NCBI RefSeq assembly: GCF_900129495.1
Contig: NZ_FQVX01000003.1
Span: forward strand, 930,001-994,000
Direction: 5' to 3'
From: Geodermatophilus nigrescens
GTDB taxonomy: Bacteria > Actinomycetota > Actinomycetes > Mycobacteriales > Geodermatophilaceae
DNA length: 64,000 nucleotides
Part shown: one piece after another, positions 16,117 to 23,271 of the stretch
How the letters are laid out: every line of letters starts with the position of its first letter
Numbering within the stretch: position 1 is the stretch's first letter
Translations under genes and position numbers: made by a program
Notes under the pieces: model-generated
The model's input: only the letters and a program-made list of their open reading frames with translations
The model's database searches: none
Told to the model about the DNA's origin: nothing

Positions 16117-17583
16117 GTGAACGGGAAGCCGGACGCCGTCGTCGTCGGATCGGGACCCAACGGCCTGGCCGGAGCCCTCCGGCTGGCCGCCGCGGGACTG
16201 CGGGTGCAGGTGGTCGAGGCGGCCGACAAGCCCGGTGGCGGGATGCGCACCGAGGAGCTCACCCGGCCCGGCTACCGGCACGACACCTGCTCGAGCGTGC
16301 ACCCGATGGCCGCCGCCGCGCCCTTCTTCCGCGAGTTCGACCTGCCCAGCCGCGGCGTGCGGCTGGTGCACCCGGAGATCGCCTACGCGCACCCGCTCGA
16401 CGGCGGGCGGGCGGCGGTGTCGCGGTACTCGCTGGAGGAGACCGCCGAGGGCCTCGGCTCCGACGGCGCGGCCTACCGGCGGCTGTTCGAGCCGCTCGTC
16501 GAGCACGGCCAGGACGTCATCGACTTCTTCCTCATGAGCCGGCTGCGGCGGCTGCCCACCCGCAGCGTCGGCGCGATCACGCACTTCGCGCTCAACGCGC
16601 TGCCCAACGTGCGCTGGCTGGTGCACCGGTACTTCGAGACCGACGAGGCGCGGGCACTCATCGGCGGGGCGGCCGCGCACGGGATGCTCGACCTCGGCCG
16701 GCCGCTCACCGCGGGCCTGGGCATGGTGCTCGGGATGCTGGCCCACCACCGCGGGTGGCCGCTGGTCGAGGGCGGCTCGCAGCGGCTGGCCGACGCGATG
16801 GTCACCGCGCTCGAGCAGCAGGGCGGCGAGGTGGTGACCGGCCACCGGGTCACCGACCTGCGCGAGTTCGACGGCGTCCCCGCGGTGCTGCTCGACACGA
16901 CGCCCGGGGCCTTCGTCGAGATGGCCGGCGACCGTGTGAACCCGGGCTACCGGCGCTGGGTGTCGCGGTACAAGCACGGGCCGGGCGTCTTCAAGGTGGA
17001 CTGGGTCCTGTCGGAGCCGGTGCCCTGGACCAACCCCCAGGTGCGCCGCGCGGGCACCGTCCACGTCGCCGGCGACCTCACCGAGACGATCGCCGGCGAG
17101 GCGGCGTCCGCGGCCGGCCGGATCACCGACAAGCCCTACGTGCTCGCCGTCCAGCCGACCGTCGTCGACCCGACCCGGGCGCCCGAGGGCGGGCACGTGT
17201 TCTGGGCGTACGTGCACGTGCCGCACGGCTCGCCGGTGGACATGACCGACGCCATCGAGGCGCAGGTGGAGCGCTTCGCCCCCGGCTTCCGGGACACGAT
17301 CGTCGCGCGGGCGGTGAAGAACGCCCCGGCGATGGAGGCGTGGAACCCCAACCACGTCGGCGGGGACATCTCCAACGGCGAGGCGTCGCTGCGGCAGATG
17401 CTCGCCCGCCCGGTGCCGCGGTGGAACACCTACAAGACGCCGGTCGACGGCGTGTACCTCGCCTCGGCGGCCACCCCGCCCGGGCCCGCGGTGCACGGCG
17501 CGTGCGGCGACAACGCGGCCCGCGTGGCGCTGCGCGAGGTGTTCGGCGTCCGCGATGTCCCGCGCCTGCGCCCCGCCGCCTGA
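16117..17583 (+). CDS. FAD-dependent oxidoreductase, phytoene desaturase-like
   Basis: The 488-residue protein begins with a dinucleotide-binding motif (VVVGSGPNGLAGALRLA) and a GGGMRTEEL segment typical of the CrtI/phytoene dehydrogenase-like superfamily, and ends with the FAD-binding region YLASAATPPGPAVHGACGDNAA. Substrates in this superfamily vary (carotenoids, retinoids, others). No carotenoid genes are nearby, so the reaction is unknown. The GTG start has CAGACT 6 nt upstream. The gene ends before the palindrome at 17614-17670, which probably terminates it. Confidence 0.85.
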   Translation: MNGKPDAVVVGSGPNGLAGALRLAAAGLRVQVVEAADKPGGGMRTEELTRPGYRHDTCSSVHPMAAAAPFFREFDLPSRGVRLVHPEIAYAHPLDGGRAAVSRYSLEETAEGLGSDGAAYRRLFEPLVEHGQDVIDFFLMSRLRRLPTRSVGAITHFALNALPNVRWLVHRYFETDEARALIGGAAAHGMLDLGRPLTAGLGMVLGMLAHHRGWPLVEGGSQRLADAMVTALEQQGGEVVTGHRVTDLREFDGVPAVLLDTTPGAFVEMAGDRVNPGYRRWVSRYKHGPGVFKVDWVLSEPVPWTNPQVRRAGTVHVAGDLTETIAGEAASAAGRITDKPYVLAVQPTVVDPTRAPEGGHVFWAYVHVPHGSPVDMTDAIEAQVERFAPGFRDTIVARAVKNAPAMEAWNPNHVGGDISNGEASLRQMLARPVPRWNTYKTPVDGVYLASAATPPGPAVHGACGDNAARVALREVFGVRDVPRLRPAA

Positions 17584-17613
17584 CACCCGCTCTGCCGCTC
17601 CGGCCCGCCGCGT

Positions 17614-17670
17614 CGAGATCCGTCCGAGGGTCGTTCTGCGCCCCTGATGACGCCCCTCAGGCGGATCTCG
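17614..17670. terminator. Long imperfect palindrome between convergent genes
   Basis: Arms of 21 nt (17614-17634 and 17650-17670) match at 18 positions, with the outer 9 bp (CGAGATCCG/CGGATCTCG) perfect, around a 15-nt loop. The right arm covers the last codons of the DUF559 gene. It could stop transcription from both sides. It resembles the inverted repeat at the other end of that gene. Confidence 0.6.
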
Positions 17671-18625
17671 GTGCGGCGAGCAGTGTCCGCAGGCGGGTGA
17701 GCAGTTGCGCGGGGTCCCGCAGGTCCGCGGCCGTGACGAAGACGACGAGCCAGCCGGCCGCGGTGAGGCGGTTGAGCCGCTGCCGGTCGGCGCGGAACTG
17801 CACGGGGTCGGCGTGCCAGAGCCCGTCGTACTCGACGGCGATGCGCCGGTCGGGCCAGGCGAGGTCGACCCGGGCGACAAAGCGCGTGCCGTCACGGACG
17901 ACGTGCTGGGCGACGGGTCGCGGCAGCCCCGACCTGAGCAGGAGCAGCCGGAGCCTCGTCTCCTGAGGGGACTCGGCGAGCCCGTCGGCCAGCGCCAGGA
18001 CGCTCCGGACGTGGCGGCAGTCCCGGCCCGTCAGCGCGGCCGCCGCCTCGCGCAGGGCCGCCAGGTCGAGGAGCCCGGTACGGAGGAACCGGTCGACGTC
18101 GACGACCGCGTCCTCGAGCGGGCGGGTTCGGGCCAGGTCCAGGGCCGTGCGGAGGGGCGTGGTCACGCGGGTGCCGCGCCGGGTCGCTGTCTCGTCCGCG
18201 CGGAGGTGCCGCCGGGTGAGGACGATCCCGGGCACCTCGCCTGCGCGGACGGAGGGCGTGACGGTGCAGGTGACGTCGTCAGCGGCCTCCGCCAGGGCCA
18301 CTCCCCACAGGACGGCGGCGCTGCGCCCGCTCACGACGGCGCCCGGGAGCAGCAGCCGGCTCACCGCCAGGGCCCGGACGGCGTGGTCCACCTGCGCCGT
18401 GGTGCACGCGTAGACGTCGGGGAACAGGCGCCGCCAGGCCGAGCTGCGCAGCTGCGACCGCGTCAGGAGCCCGGCCCGGACGACAGCGGAGCCGCGGAAG
18501 ACCCGGCCCACCAGCTGGGTCGGGCGGGCCGGCGGTCGGGACACGGGTGGGGATGCTGCCGCTCCCGCCGGCGCGACGTCGGCGTCGTCCACAGGCGGCA
18601 CCGAGATGCGGTCCTGGGCGGTCAT
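17657..18625 (-). CDS. DUF559 (Vsr-like nuclease fold) protein
   Basis: The 322-residue protein has an N-terminal region like AbiEi-type winged-helix/DUF4095-like proteins (GLLTRSQLRSSAWRRLFPDVY) and a C-terminal DUF559 domain of the very-short-patch-repair endonuclease fold. Residues that fit a PD-(D/E)XK-like site are the Glu of SPQETRLR, the Asp of RVDLAWPDRRIAVEYDG and a nearby basic patch. The family is abundant in Actinobacteria and its role is untested; defence or DNA repair are guesses. Palindromes sit at both ends of the gene. The start could also be ATG at 18655. It is divergent from a MarR gene. Confidence 0.78.
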   Translation of the reverse strand: MTAQDRISVPPVDDADVAPAGAAASPPVSRPPARPTQLVGRVFRGSAVVRAGLLTRSQLRSSAWRRLFPDVYACTTAQVDHAVRALAVSRLLLPGAVVSGRSAAVLWGVALAEAADDVTCTVTPSVRAGEVPGIVLTRRHLRADETATRRGTRVTTPLRTALDLARTRPLEDAVVDVDRFLRTGLLDLAALREAAAALTGRDCRHVRSVLALADGLAESPQETRLRLLLLRSGLPRPVAQHVVRDGTRFVARVDLAWPDRRIAVEYDGLWHADPVQFRADRQRLNRLTAAGWLVVFVTAADLRDPAQLLTRLRTLLAAPRSA

Positions 18626-18659
18626 CGGGGCCCGGGTGACGACGCTGAGCCGCATCTCG
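18602..18659. repeat. Inverted repeat over the start of the DUF559 gene
   Basis: CGAGATGCGG (18602-18611) and CCGCATCTCG (18650-18659) form a perfect 10-bp inverted repeat around the ATG at 18625. The arms share CGAGAT..G and GTCATC with the palindrome at the 3' end of the same gene. Confidence 0.65.
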
Positions 18660-18684
18660 CCGGGGGACGGACGATCAGCCCAGG

Positions 18685-18690
18685 TAGCGT
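18685..18690 (+). promoter_or_regulatory. Putative leaderless -10 of the MarR gene (TAGCGT)
   Basis: TAGCGT is separated by 7 nt from the ATG at 18698, the spacing expected if transcription starts at the start codon. Confidence 0.5.
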
Positions 18691-18697
18691 CGGGCGC

Positions 18698-19231
18698 ATG
18701 GTCCGGGCGCTGGGGCTGCCGTTCGACCCGATCGAGCGCGCGGGGGAGACCTGGGAGCAGCACTTCGGGCCCGCCTCGGCGATGCGCGCGGCGACGTCGG
18801 TCTTCCGGGTCCAGCAGATCCTGCTCGCCCGCTTCGACGAGGTGCTGCGCCCGCACGGGCTGACCTTCGCCCGCTACGAGGTGCTCGTGCTGCTCACCTT
18901 CAGCCGCACCGGGCAGCTGCCGCTCAAGGTCATCGGCAGCCGGCTGATGGTGCACCCGACGAGCGTCACCAACGCCATCGACCGGCTCGCCGCGGCCGGC
19001 TACGTCGACCGCCGACCCAACCCCGCCGACGGCCGCGGCGTGCTCGCCGGCATCACCGAGCGCGGCCGCGCCGTGGTGGAGGCCGCCACCGGGGAGCTGA
19101 CCGCGCTCGGCTTCGGCCTCGACGACCTGCCCGAGGCCGAGCAGGAGACGCTGTTCGAGCTGCTGCGCCGGGTCCGCCTGGGCGCCGGCGACGTCGCCGG
19201 GCTCGACCCCGCCCCGTCCGCCGAGGGCTGA
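18698..19231 (+). CDS. MarR-family transcriptional regulator
   Basis: The 177-residue protein has a MarR winged helix: LTFARYEVLVLLTFS, the recognition helix region HPTSVTNAIDRLAAAGYVDRR with the DGRGVLAGITERG wing, and flanking dimerisation helices. MarR proteins usually repress their own or neighbouring genes and respond to small ligands. Targets are unknown; it is divergent from the DUF559 gene and upstream of a thioredoxin-like gene. TAGCGT 7 nt before the ATG predicts a leaderless mRNA. It is the only classical DNA-binding regulator in the window, so it is one candidate, not a favoured one, for the GTTACC-N4-GGTAAC sites. Confidence 0.88.
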   Translation: MVRALGLPFDPIERAGETWEQHFGPASAMRAATSVFRVQQILLARFDEVLRPHGLTFARYEVLVLLTFSRTGQLPLKVIGSRLMVHPTSVTNAIDRLAAAGYVDRRPNPADGRGVLAGITERGRAVVEAATGELTALGFGLDDLPEAEQETLFELLRRVRLGAGDVAGLDPAPSAEG

Positions 19232-19257
19232 CACGGCGCGTCCGCGCCGGTGGGATC

Positions 19258-20235
19258 ATGGGAGCCATGCAGCCCACCCGTCCCGGACGCCCCGACCCGC
19301 GCGCGCAGGCCCAGCAGGCACAGCTGGCCGCCTCCCTCGCCGGTGCGGTCGACCTCGCCGCCGTCAAGGCGCGCTCCGAGGCCGCCGCCCGGGCCCAGGC
19401 AGCGCCGCCGCCCAGCGCCGCGGCCCCCGCGGGCGCGCCCGGCTCGGCGGTCGTCGACGTCACCGAGGCCACCTTCCAGACCGAGGTCCTCGACCGCTCC
19501 TTCCAGGTGCCGGTCGTCCTCGACCTGTGGGCCGAGTGGTGCGGCCCCTGCAAGCAGCTGTCCCCGGTGCTCGAGCGCCTCACCGCCGAGGGCGGCGGCT
19601 CGTGGGTGCTCGCCAAGGTCGACGTCGACGCCAACCCGGCGCTGGCCCAGGGCCTGCGCGTGCAGGGCATCCCCGCGGTCAAGGCCGTCTGGCAGGGGCA
19701 GCTGGTCGCCGAGTTCACCGGCGCCATCCCCGAGGAGCAGGCCCGCCAGTTCGTCACCGAGCTGGTGCGCGCCACCACCGGCGGCGCCGTCCCCGGCGCG
19801 GCCGAGGGCGAGGACGACGGCCTCGAGGACCCCCGCCTCGACGCCGCCGAGGCCGCGCTCGAGCGCGGTGACCTCGAGGCCGCCGAGGCCGCCTACGCCG
19901 CGATCCTCGAGGCCGAGCCCGACCACCCGGTCGCCGGTCTCGCGCTCAGCCAGGTGCGGCTCATCCGCCGAGCCGAGGACGCCGGCCCCGACGCCGTCGC
20001 GCAGGCGGACGCCGCCCCCGACGACGTGGCGGCGCAGACCCGCGCCGCCGACTTCCTGCTCGGCACCGGCGACGTCGAGGGCGCCTTCGCCCGCCTGGTC
20101 GACACCGTGCGGCGCACGGCCGGCGAGGACCGCGACGCCGCGCGCGTGCACCTGGTCGGGCTGTTCGACGTCGTGGGCGCCGAGGACCCCCGGGTCGTCG
20201 CCGCCCGCCGTCAGCTGATGGCCGCCCTGTACTGA
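19258..20235 (+). CDS. Thioredoxin-TPR protein (YbbN/CnoX-like)
   Basis: The 325-residue protein has an Ala/Gln-rich N-terminus, a thioredoxin domain (about 65-180) with the intact redox motif WAEWCGPCK and the cis-Pro in VQGIPAVKAV, and a C-terminal region of TPR-like helices (EAALERGDLEAAEAAYAAILEAEPDHP). This matches YbbN/CnoX-type proteins, which act as holdases or co-chaperones. The WCGPC motif is kept, unlike SXXC in E. coli CnoX, so redox activity is possible. ATGs at 19258 and 19267 both fit. It ends 7 bp from the convergent metallopeptidase gene. Confidence 0.88.
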   Translation: MGAMQPTRPGRPDPRAQAQQAQLAASLAGAVDLAAVKARSEAAARAQAAPPPSAAAPAGAPGSAVVDVTEATFQTEVLDRSFQVPVVLDLWAEWCGPCKQLSPVLERLTAEGGGSWVLAKVDVDANPALAQGLRVQGIPAVKAVWQGQLVAEFTGAIPEEQARQFVTELVRATTGGAVPGAAEGEDDGLEDPRLDAAEAALERGDLEAAEAAYAAILEAEPDHPVAGLALSQVRLIRRAEDAGPDAVAQADAAPDDVAAQTRAADFLLGTGDVEGAFARLVDTVRRTAGEDRDAARVHLVGLFDVVGAEDPRVVAARRQLMAALY

Positions 20236-20242
20236 CCCGGGG

Positions 20243-21637
20243 TCACACGCCGACGTCGCAGCTGGCCGCGCCGTTCAGGAAGCCGGCGCGGAACAGGTCG
20301 ACGAGCTGGAAGCCGGTCAGCTCGACGTCGGCGAGCACGTCCGGGTCGTTGCCGTACTCGAGCAGGAACTGCACGCTCTCGTCGAGGTCGCCGGGCGAGA
20401 TCGTCACCGAGGTCAGCTGGGCGTTGTAGACCTGCGCGGAGTACCAGCCGGTGAGGCAGACCGCCGACTGCAGGGCCGCGGTGTCGTCGGTGGACAGGTC
20501 GAGCTGGTCGCGGGCGGCGAGCGAGTACGGGATCGCGACCCCGGTGACCAGCGCGAAGTCGCCGAGGTCGTAGGCGGCCGAGGCGAAGTCGGCGTCGTAG
20601 GCGACCAGGCCCGACCCGTCGCCGCCGTCGGGGCAGTACACGAGCGCGACGTCGGACGGCGCGCAGGACGGCGGGCCGTCGGTGCTCTGCAGCTCCGGCT
20701 CGGTGAACTGCGCGTCGAGGACCTCGGTGAACGCGCGGTCCCAGAACTCCGGCAGCGATGCCGCGAGGATGTCCTCGGTGTCGGGGAAGGGCGCGTTGCC
20801 GCCGCTGGCGAAGTCGGCGTCGCTGGTGAACTCGCCCTGGGTGAAGACCCGGTCGGGGCCGAAGCGGTCGCGGCAGGCCGTCGCGCCGTCGTCGAAGCCC
20901 TCCTGGAAGGCCGAGACCCGGTCGAAGTAGGAGCCGTGCGCCTGCTGCTCGCCGGAGCCGGTGCCCACCGGGTCGCGCAGCAGGAAGTAGCCGCGCAGCA
21001 GCTGGTCGAGGTCGGCGGTGTCGACCGAGGAGTACTCGCCGTTGCCGTCGGCCACCCAGGCCGTCCACGCGCCGGCGAGGCAGTCGGCCTGGGTCTCCGT
21101 GGCGATCGACGTCCGCGGGTAGCCCACCCGCCCCTGCACGGCGTGGCCGAACTCGTGCGCCATCACCAGCTGCGGCAGCACCTCGCCGTACTGGGAGGCC
21201 AGCTCGCCGAGGAAGGCGCGGTCGTAGCTGATCGAGTCGGAGTTCGGCACGCCCTGCGAGGAGCAGTAGAAGGCGTTGTTCTCCAGGTCGCGCGGGTCGG
21301 TGCCGCAGCCGATGCCCTCGGGGTAGGCCGCCGGGTCGATGTCGTCCGGGTCGACGCTGAAGTAGCCGCCGGCCAGCGGCGGGAACTGCTCGCCGTAGAC
21401 GTCGGGGAACGTCTGCGACCAGTAGGTCTCCAGGTCGGCCAGGGCGTTGCGCGACAGCGCGTCGATCGGGTTGTCGGTGGAGCCGACGATCTGCAGCGTC
21501 CCGTCGTCGACCGACTGCGAGGGCATGCCCTGCAACGACGGCGTGCCGATGACGACGTAGGAGCACGCCGACGTCGCGAGGACGCCGAGCGTGGCCACGG
21601 CGGCGAGCAGGCCCCGGGAGCGCGCTGTCTGGCTCAT
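20243..21637 (-). CDS. Lipoprotein neutral zinc metallopeptidase (copy 1)
   Basis: The 464-residue protein has a signal peptide with lipobox TSAC and a zincin motif HEFGH in LVMAHEFGHAVQGR, followed by ETQADCLAGAW, whose acidic residues suit a third zinc ligand. This is the COG2321/YpfJ-like putative neutral zinc metallopeptidase family. It should be anchored outside the membrane; substrates are unknown. Paired cysteines suggest disulfides. The next gene upstream is a paralogue of almost equal length and layout, but a 16-bp hairpin lies between them, so they are probably separate transcripts. Confidence 0.88.
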   Translation of the reverse strand: MSQTARSRGLLAAVATLGVLATSACSYVVIGTPSLQGMPSQSVDDGTLQIVGSTDNPIDALSRNALADLETYWSQTFPDVYGEQFPPLAGGYFSVDPDDIDPAAYPEGIGCGTDPRDLENNAFYCSSQGVPNSDSISYDRAFLGELASQYGEVLPQLVMAHEFGHAVQGRVGYPRTSIATETQADCLAGAWTAWVADGNGEYSSVDTADLDQLLRGYFLLRDPVGTGSGEQQAHGSYFDRVSAFQEGFDDGATACRDRFGPDRVFTQGEFTSDADFASGGNAPFPDTEDILAASLPEFWDRAFTEVLDAQFTEPELQSTDGPPSCAPSDVALVYCPDGGDGSGLVAYDADFASAAYDLGDFALVTGVAIPYSLAARDQLDLSTDDTAALQSAVCLTGWYSAQVYNAQLTSVTISPGDLDESVQFLLEYGNDPDVLADVELTGFQLVDLFRAGFLNGAASCDVGV

Positions 21638-21649
21638 CAGCGCGCCCTT

Positions 21650-21689
21650 ACCCGCGCCGGCGCCGTCCGAACGCGGCGCCGGCGCGGGT
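21650..21689 (-). terminator. Strong hairpin between the two metallopeptidase genes
   Basis: A perfect 16-bp inverted repeat with an 8-nt loop fills the 59-bp gap, just after the stop of copy 2. It should uncouple the expression of the two paralogues. Confidence 0.7.
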
Positions 21690-21696
21690 GGGGAGG

Positions 21697-23082
21697 TCAG
21701 AGCCCGATGTCGCAGCCGGCCCCGCCCTCGAGGAAGCCGTCGCGGAAGGCGTCGACCATCTCGAAGCCCGACAGGTCGGTGTTCGGGAAGACGCCGTCCT
21801 CCTGGCCGTAGGTGAGCAGGAAGACGGCGGCCTCGTCGACGTCGCCGGGGGAGAGGCTGCCGATCTGCTCGAAGTCGCCGGTCCAGAACCGGGCGGTGTA
21901 CCAGCCGGTCAGGCAGACGGCCGACGAGATCGCGGCGGCGTCGTCGACCGGCAGGTCCAGCTGCGCGCGGACGGCCTGCGCGTAGCCGACCGAGACGGCC
22001 GCCGCGACGGCGAAGTCGCCGATCTGCTCGTAGGCGCCGCCGAGCAGCTCGCCGTCGACGTAGACGGTGTCGTCGGCCTCGCAGTAGCCGACGTCGCGGT
22101 CCTCGGCGCCCATGTCGCCGCAGTCGGGCGCCGTGCCCTCGAAGGTCTCGATGGCCGGCGCGGTGAACTGCGCGCCCAGGCCCGGGAACACCGACTCGTA
22201 GAACGCGGGGAGGGTCTGCTCGACCAAGCCGCCGATCTCGTCGATCGGGGCGTTGCCCTCGTTGTCGAGGTCGTCCTCGGTGAGGAACTCGGTGGCGGTG
22301 AACAGCCGGTCCTCGGTGAAGTCGTCGCGGCAGGTGCCGACGCCGCCCTCGAAGCCGGCGTAGAAGCCCGACAGCCGGTCGAAGCCCGAGCCGTGCGCCC
22401 GGTCGTCGTCGGGGGCGAGACCCACCGGGTCGCGCAGGCCGATGAAGCCCAGGACGACGCTGTCGAGCTCCGACATCCGCAGCGCCGTGTGCTCGGCGTT
22501 GCCGTCGACCACCCAGCGGGTGAAGGCGCCGGCCAGGCAGTCGGCCTGGGTCTCGACGACGATCGTGGAGTCGGCGAAGCCGAACCGGCCCTGCATCGCG
22601 TGGCCGATCTCGTGCGCCATCACCGCGGGGCCGAGGTAGGGCCCGTTGGCCTCGCTGAGCTGCTGCAGCAGCGCCCGGTCGTAGGCGACGACGTCGCAGT
22701 TCGGGTCGTAGTGGGCGTTGTTCGCGACGCCCTCCGGGTCCTCCGGCGCCTCCGCGCAGCCGATCCCGGTGGCCGGGTAGGCCGACTCGTCGATCGCGGT
22801 GGAGTCGACCGAGAAGTAGCCGCCGGTGATCGGCTGGTACTCCTCGCCGAAGAACTCCGGGTACGCCTCGGACCAGAAGGCGTCGAGGTCGGCGAGGGCG
22901 TTGCGCGCCCGCCGGTCGGCCTCGGTGTCGGCCGAGCCGGTGATCGGGAAGTCGGCGGCGGCGACGTCGGCCGGCACCCCCGGGCCGGGGGCCGCGGCAC
23001 CCGCGACGGTGCCCGAGCACCCGGCGAGCAGCACGCTGCCCACCGCGAGCACGGCGAGTCCGGGGCGTCGGGCATGCCTCAT
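21697..23082 (-). CDS. Lipoprotein neutral zinc metallopeptidase (copy 2)
   Basis: The 461-residue paralogue of the neighbouring gene has lipobox LLAGC, the motif HEIGH in VMAHEIGHAMQGR and ETQADCLAGAF. The two share the order of blocks from NALADL..W through GGYFSVD, the HExxH region, the CLTGWY segment and a C-terminal GFxxVDxFRxGFL. A gene duplication is the simple explanation. The start at 23082 has GAGGAGGAA about 9 nt upstream; longer readings lack a proper signal peptide. Substrates are unknown. Confidence 0.88.
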   Translation of the reverse strand: MRHARRPGLAVLAVGSVLLAGCSGTVAGAAAPGPGVPADVAAADFPITGSADTEADRRARNALADLDAFWSEAYPEFFGEEYQPITGGYFSVDSTAIDESAYPATGIGCAEAPEDPEGVANNAHYDPNCDVVAYDRALLQQLSEANGPYLGPAVMAHEIGHAMQGRFGFADSTIVVETQADCLAGAFTRWVVDGNAEHTALRMSELDSVVLGFIGLRDPVGLAPDDDRAHGSGFDRLSGFYAGFEGGVGTCRDDFTEDRLFTATEFLTEDDLDNEGNAPIDEIGGLVEQTLPAFYESVFPGLGAQFTAPAIETFEGTAPDCGDMGAEDRDVGYCEADDTVYVDGELLGGAYEQIGDFAVAAAVSVGYAQAVRAQLDLPVDDAAAISSAVCLTGWYTARFWTGDFEQIGSLSPGDVDEAAVFLLTYGQEDGVFPNTDLSGFEMVDAFRDGFLEGGAGCDIGL

Positions 23083-23208
23083 CGCGCGGTGTTCCTCCTC
23101 TGCCGGTGCCGGCAGCGGAGCCGGCGGGACCGTCCGGCGCCGCCGGGGGCGGCGCGGAGCCGGGCCATGATGCACGGACCGGGAGGAGCGCGGAACGGGT
23201 CTGCGCGC

Positions 23209-23239
23209 GGCCCCGCCGCGCGGGGAGCGCGGCGGGGCC
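23209..23239 (-). terminator. Hairpin downstream of glgB
   Basis: A perfect 13-bp stem (GGCCCCGCCGCGC and complement) with a 5-nt loop begins 32 nt after the glgB stop. It is likely the end of the glgE-treS-mak-glgB operon. Confidence 0.68.
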
Positions 23240-23271
23240 GGGGGAGCGGAGCCGGGGAACGCGGGCGGGCG

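Noticed and set aside
18698-19231. MarR protein as the regulator of the GTTACC-N4-GGTAAC sites
   Set aside because: No such site occurs at its own promoter, and its neighbours are not acyl-CoA genes; it cannot be linked from sequence alone.
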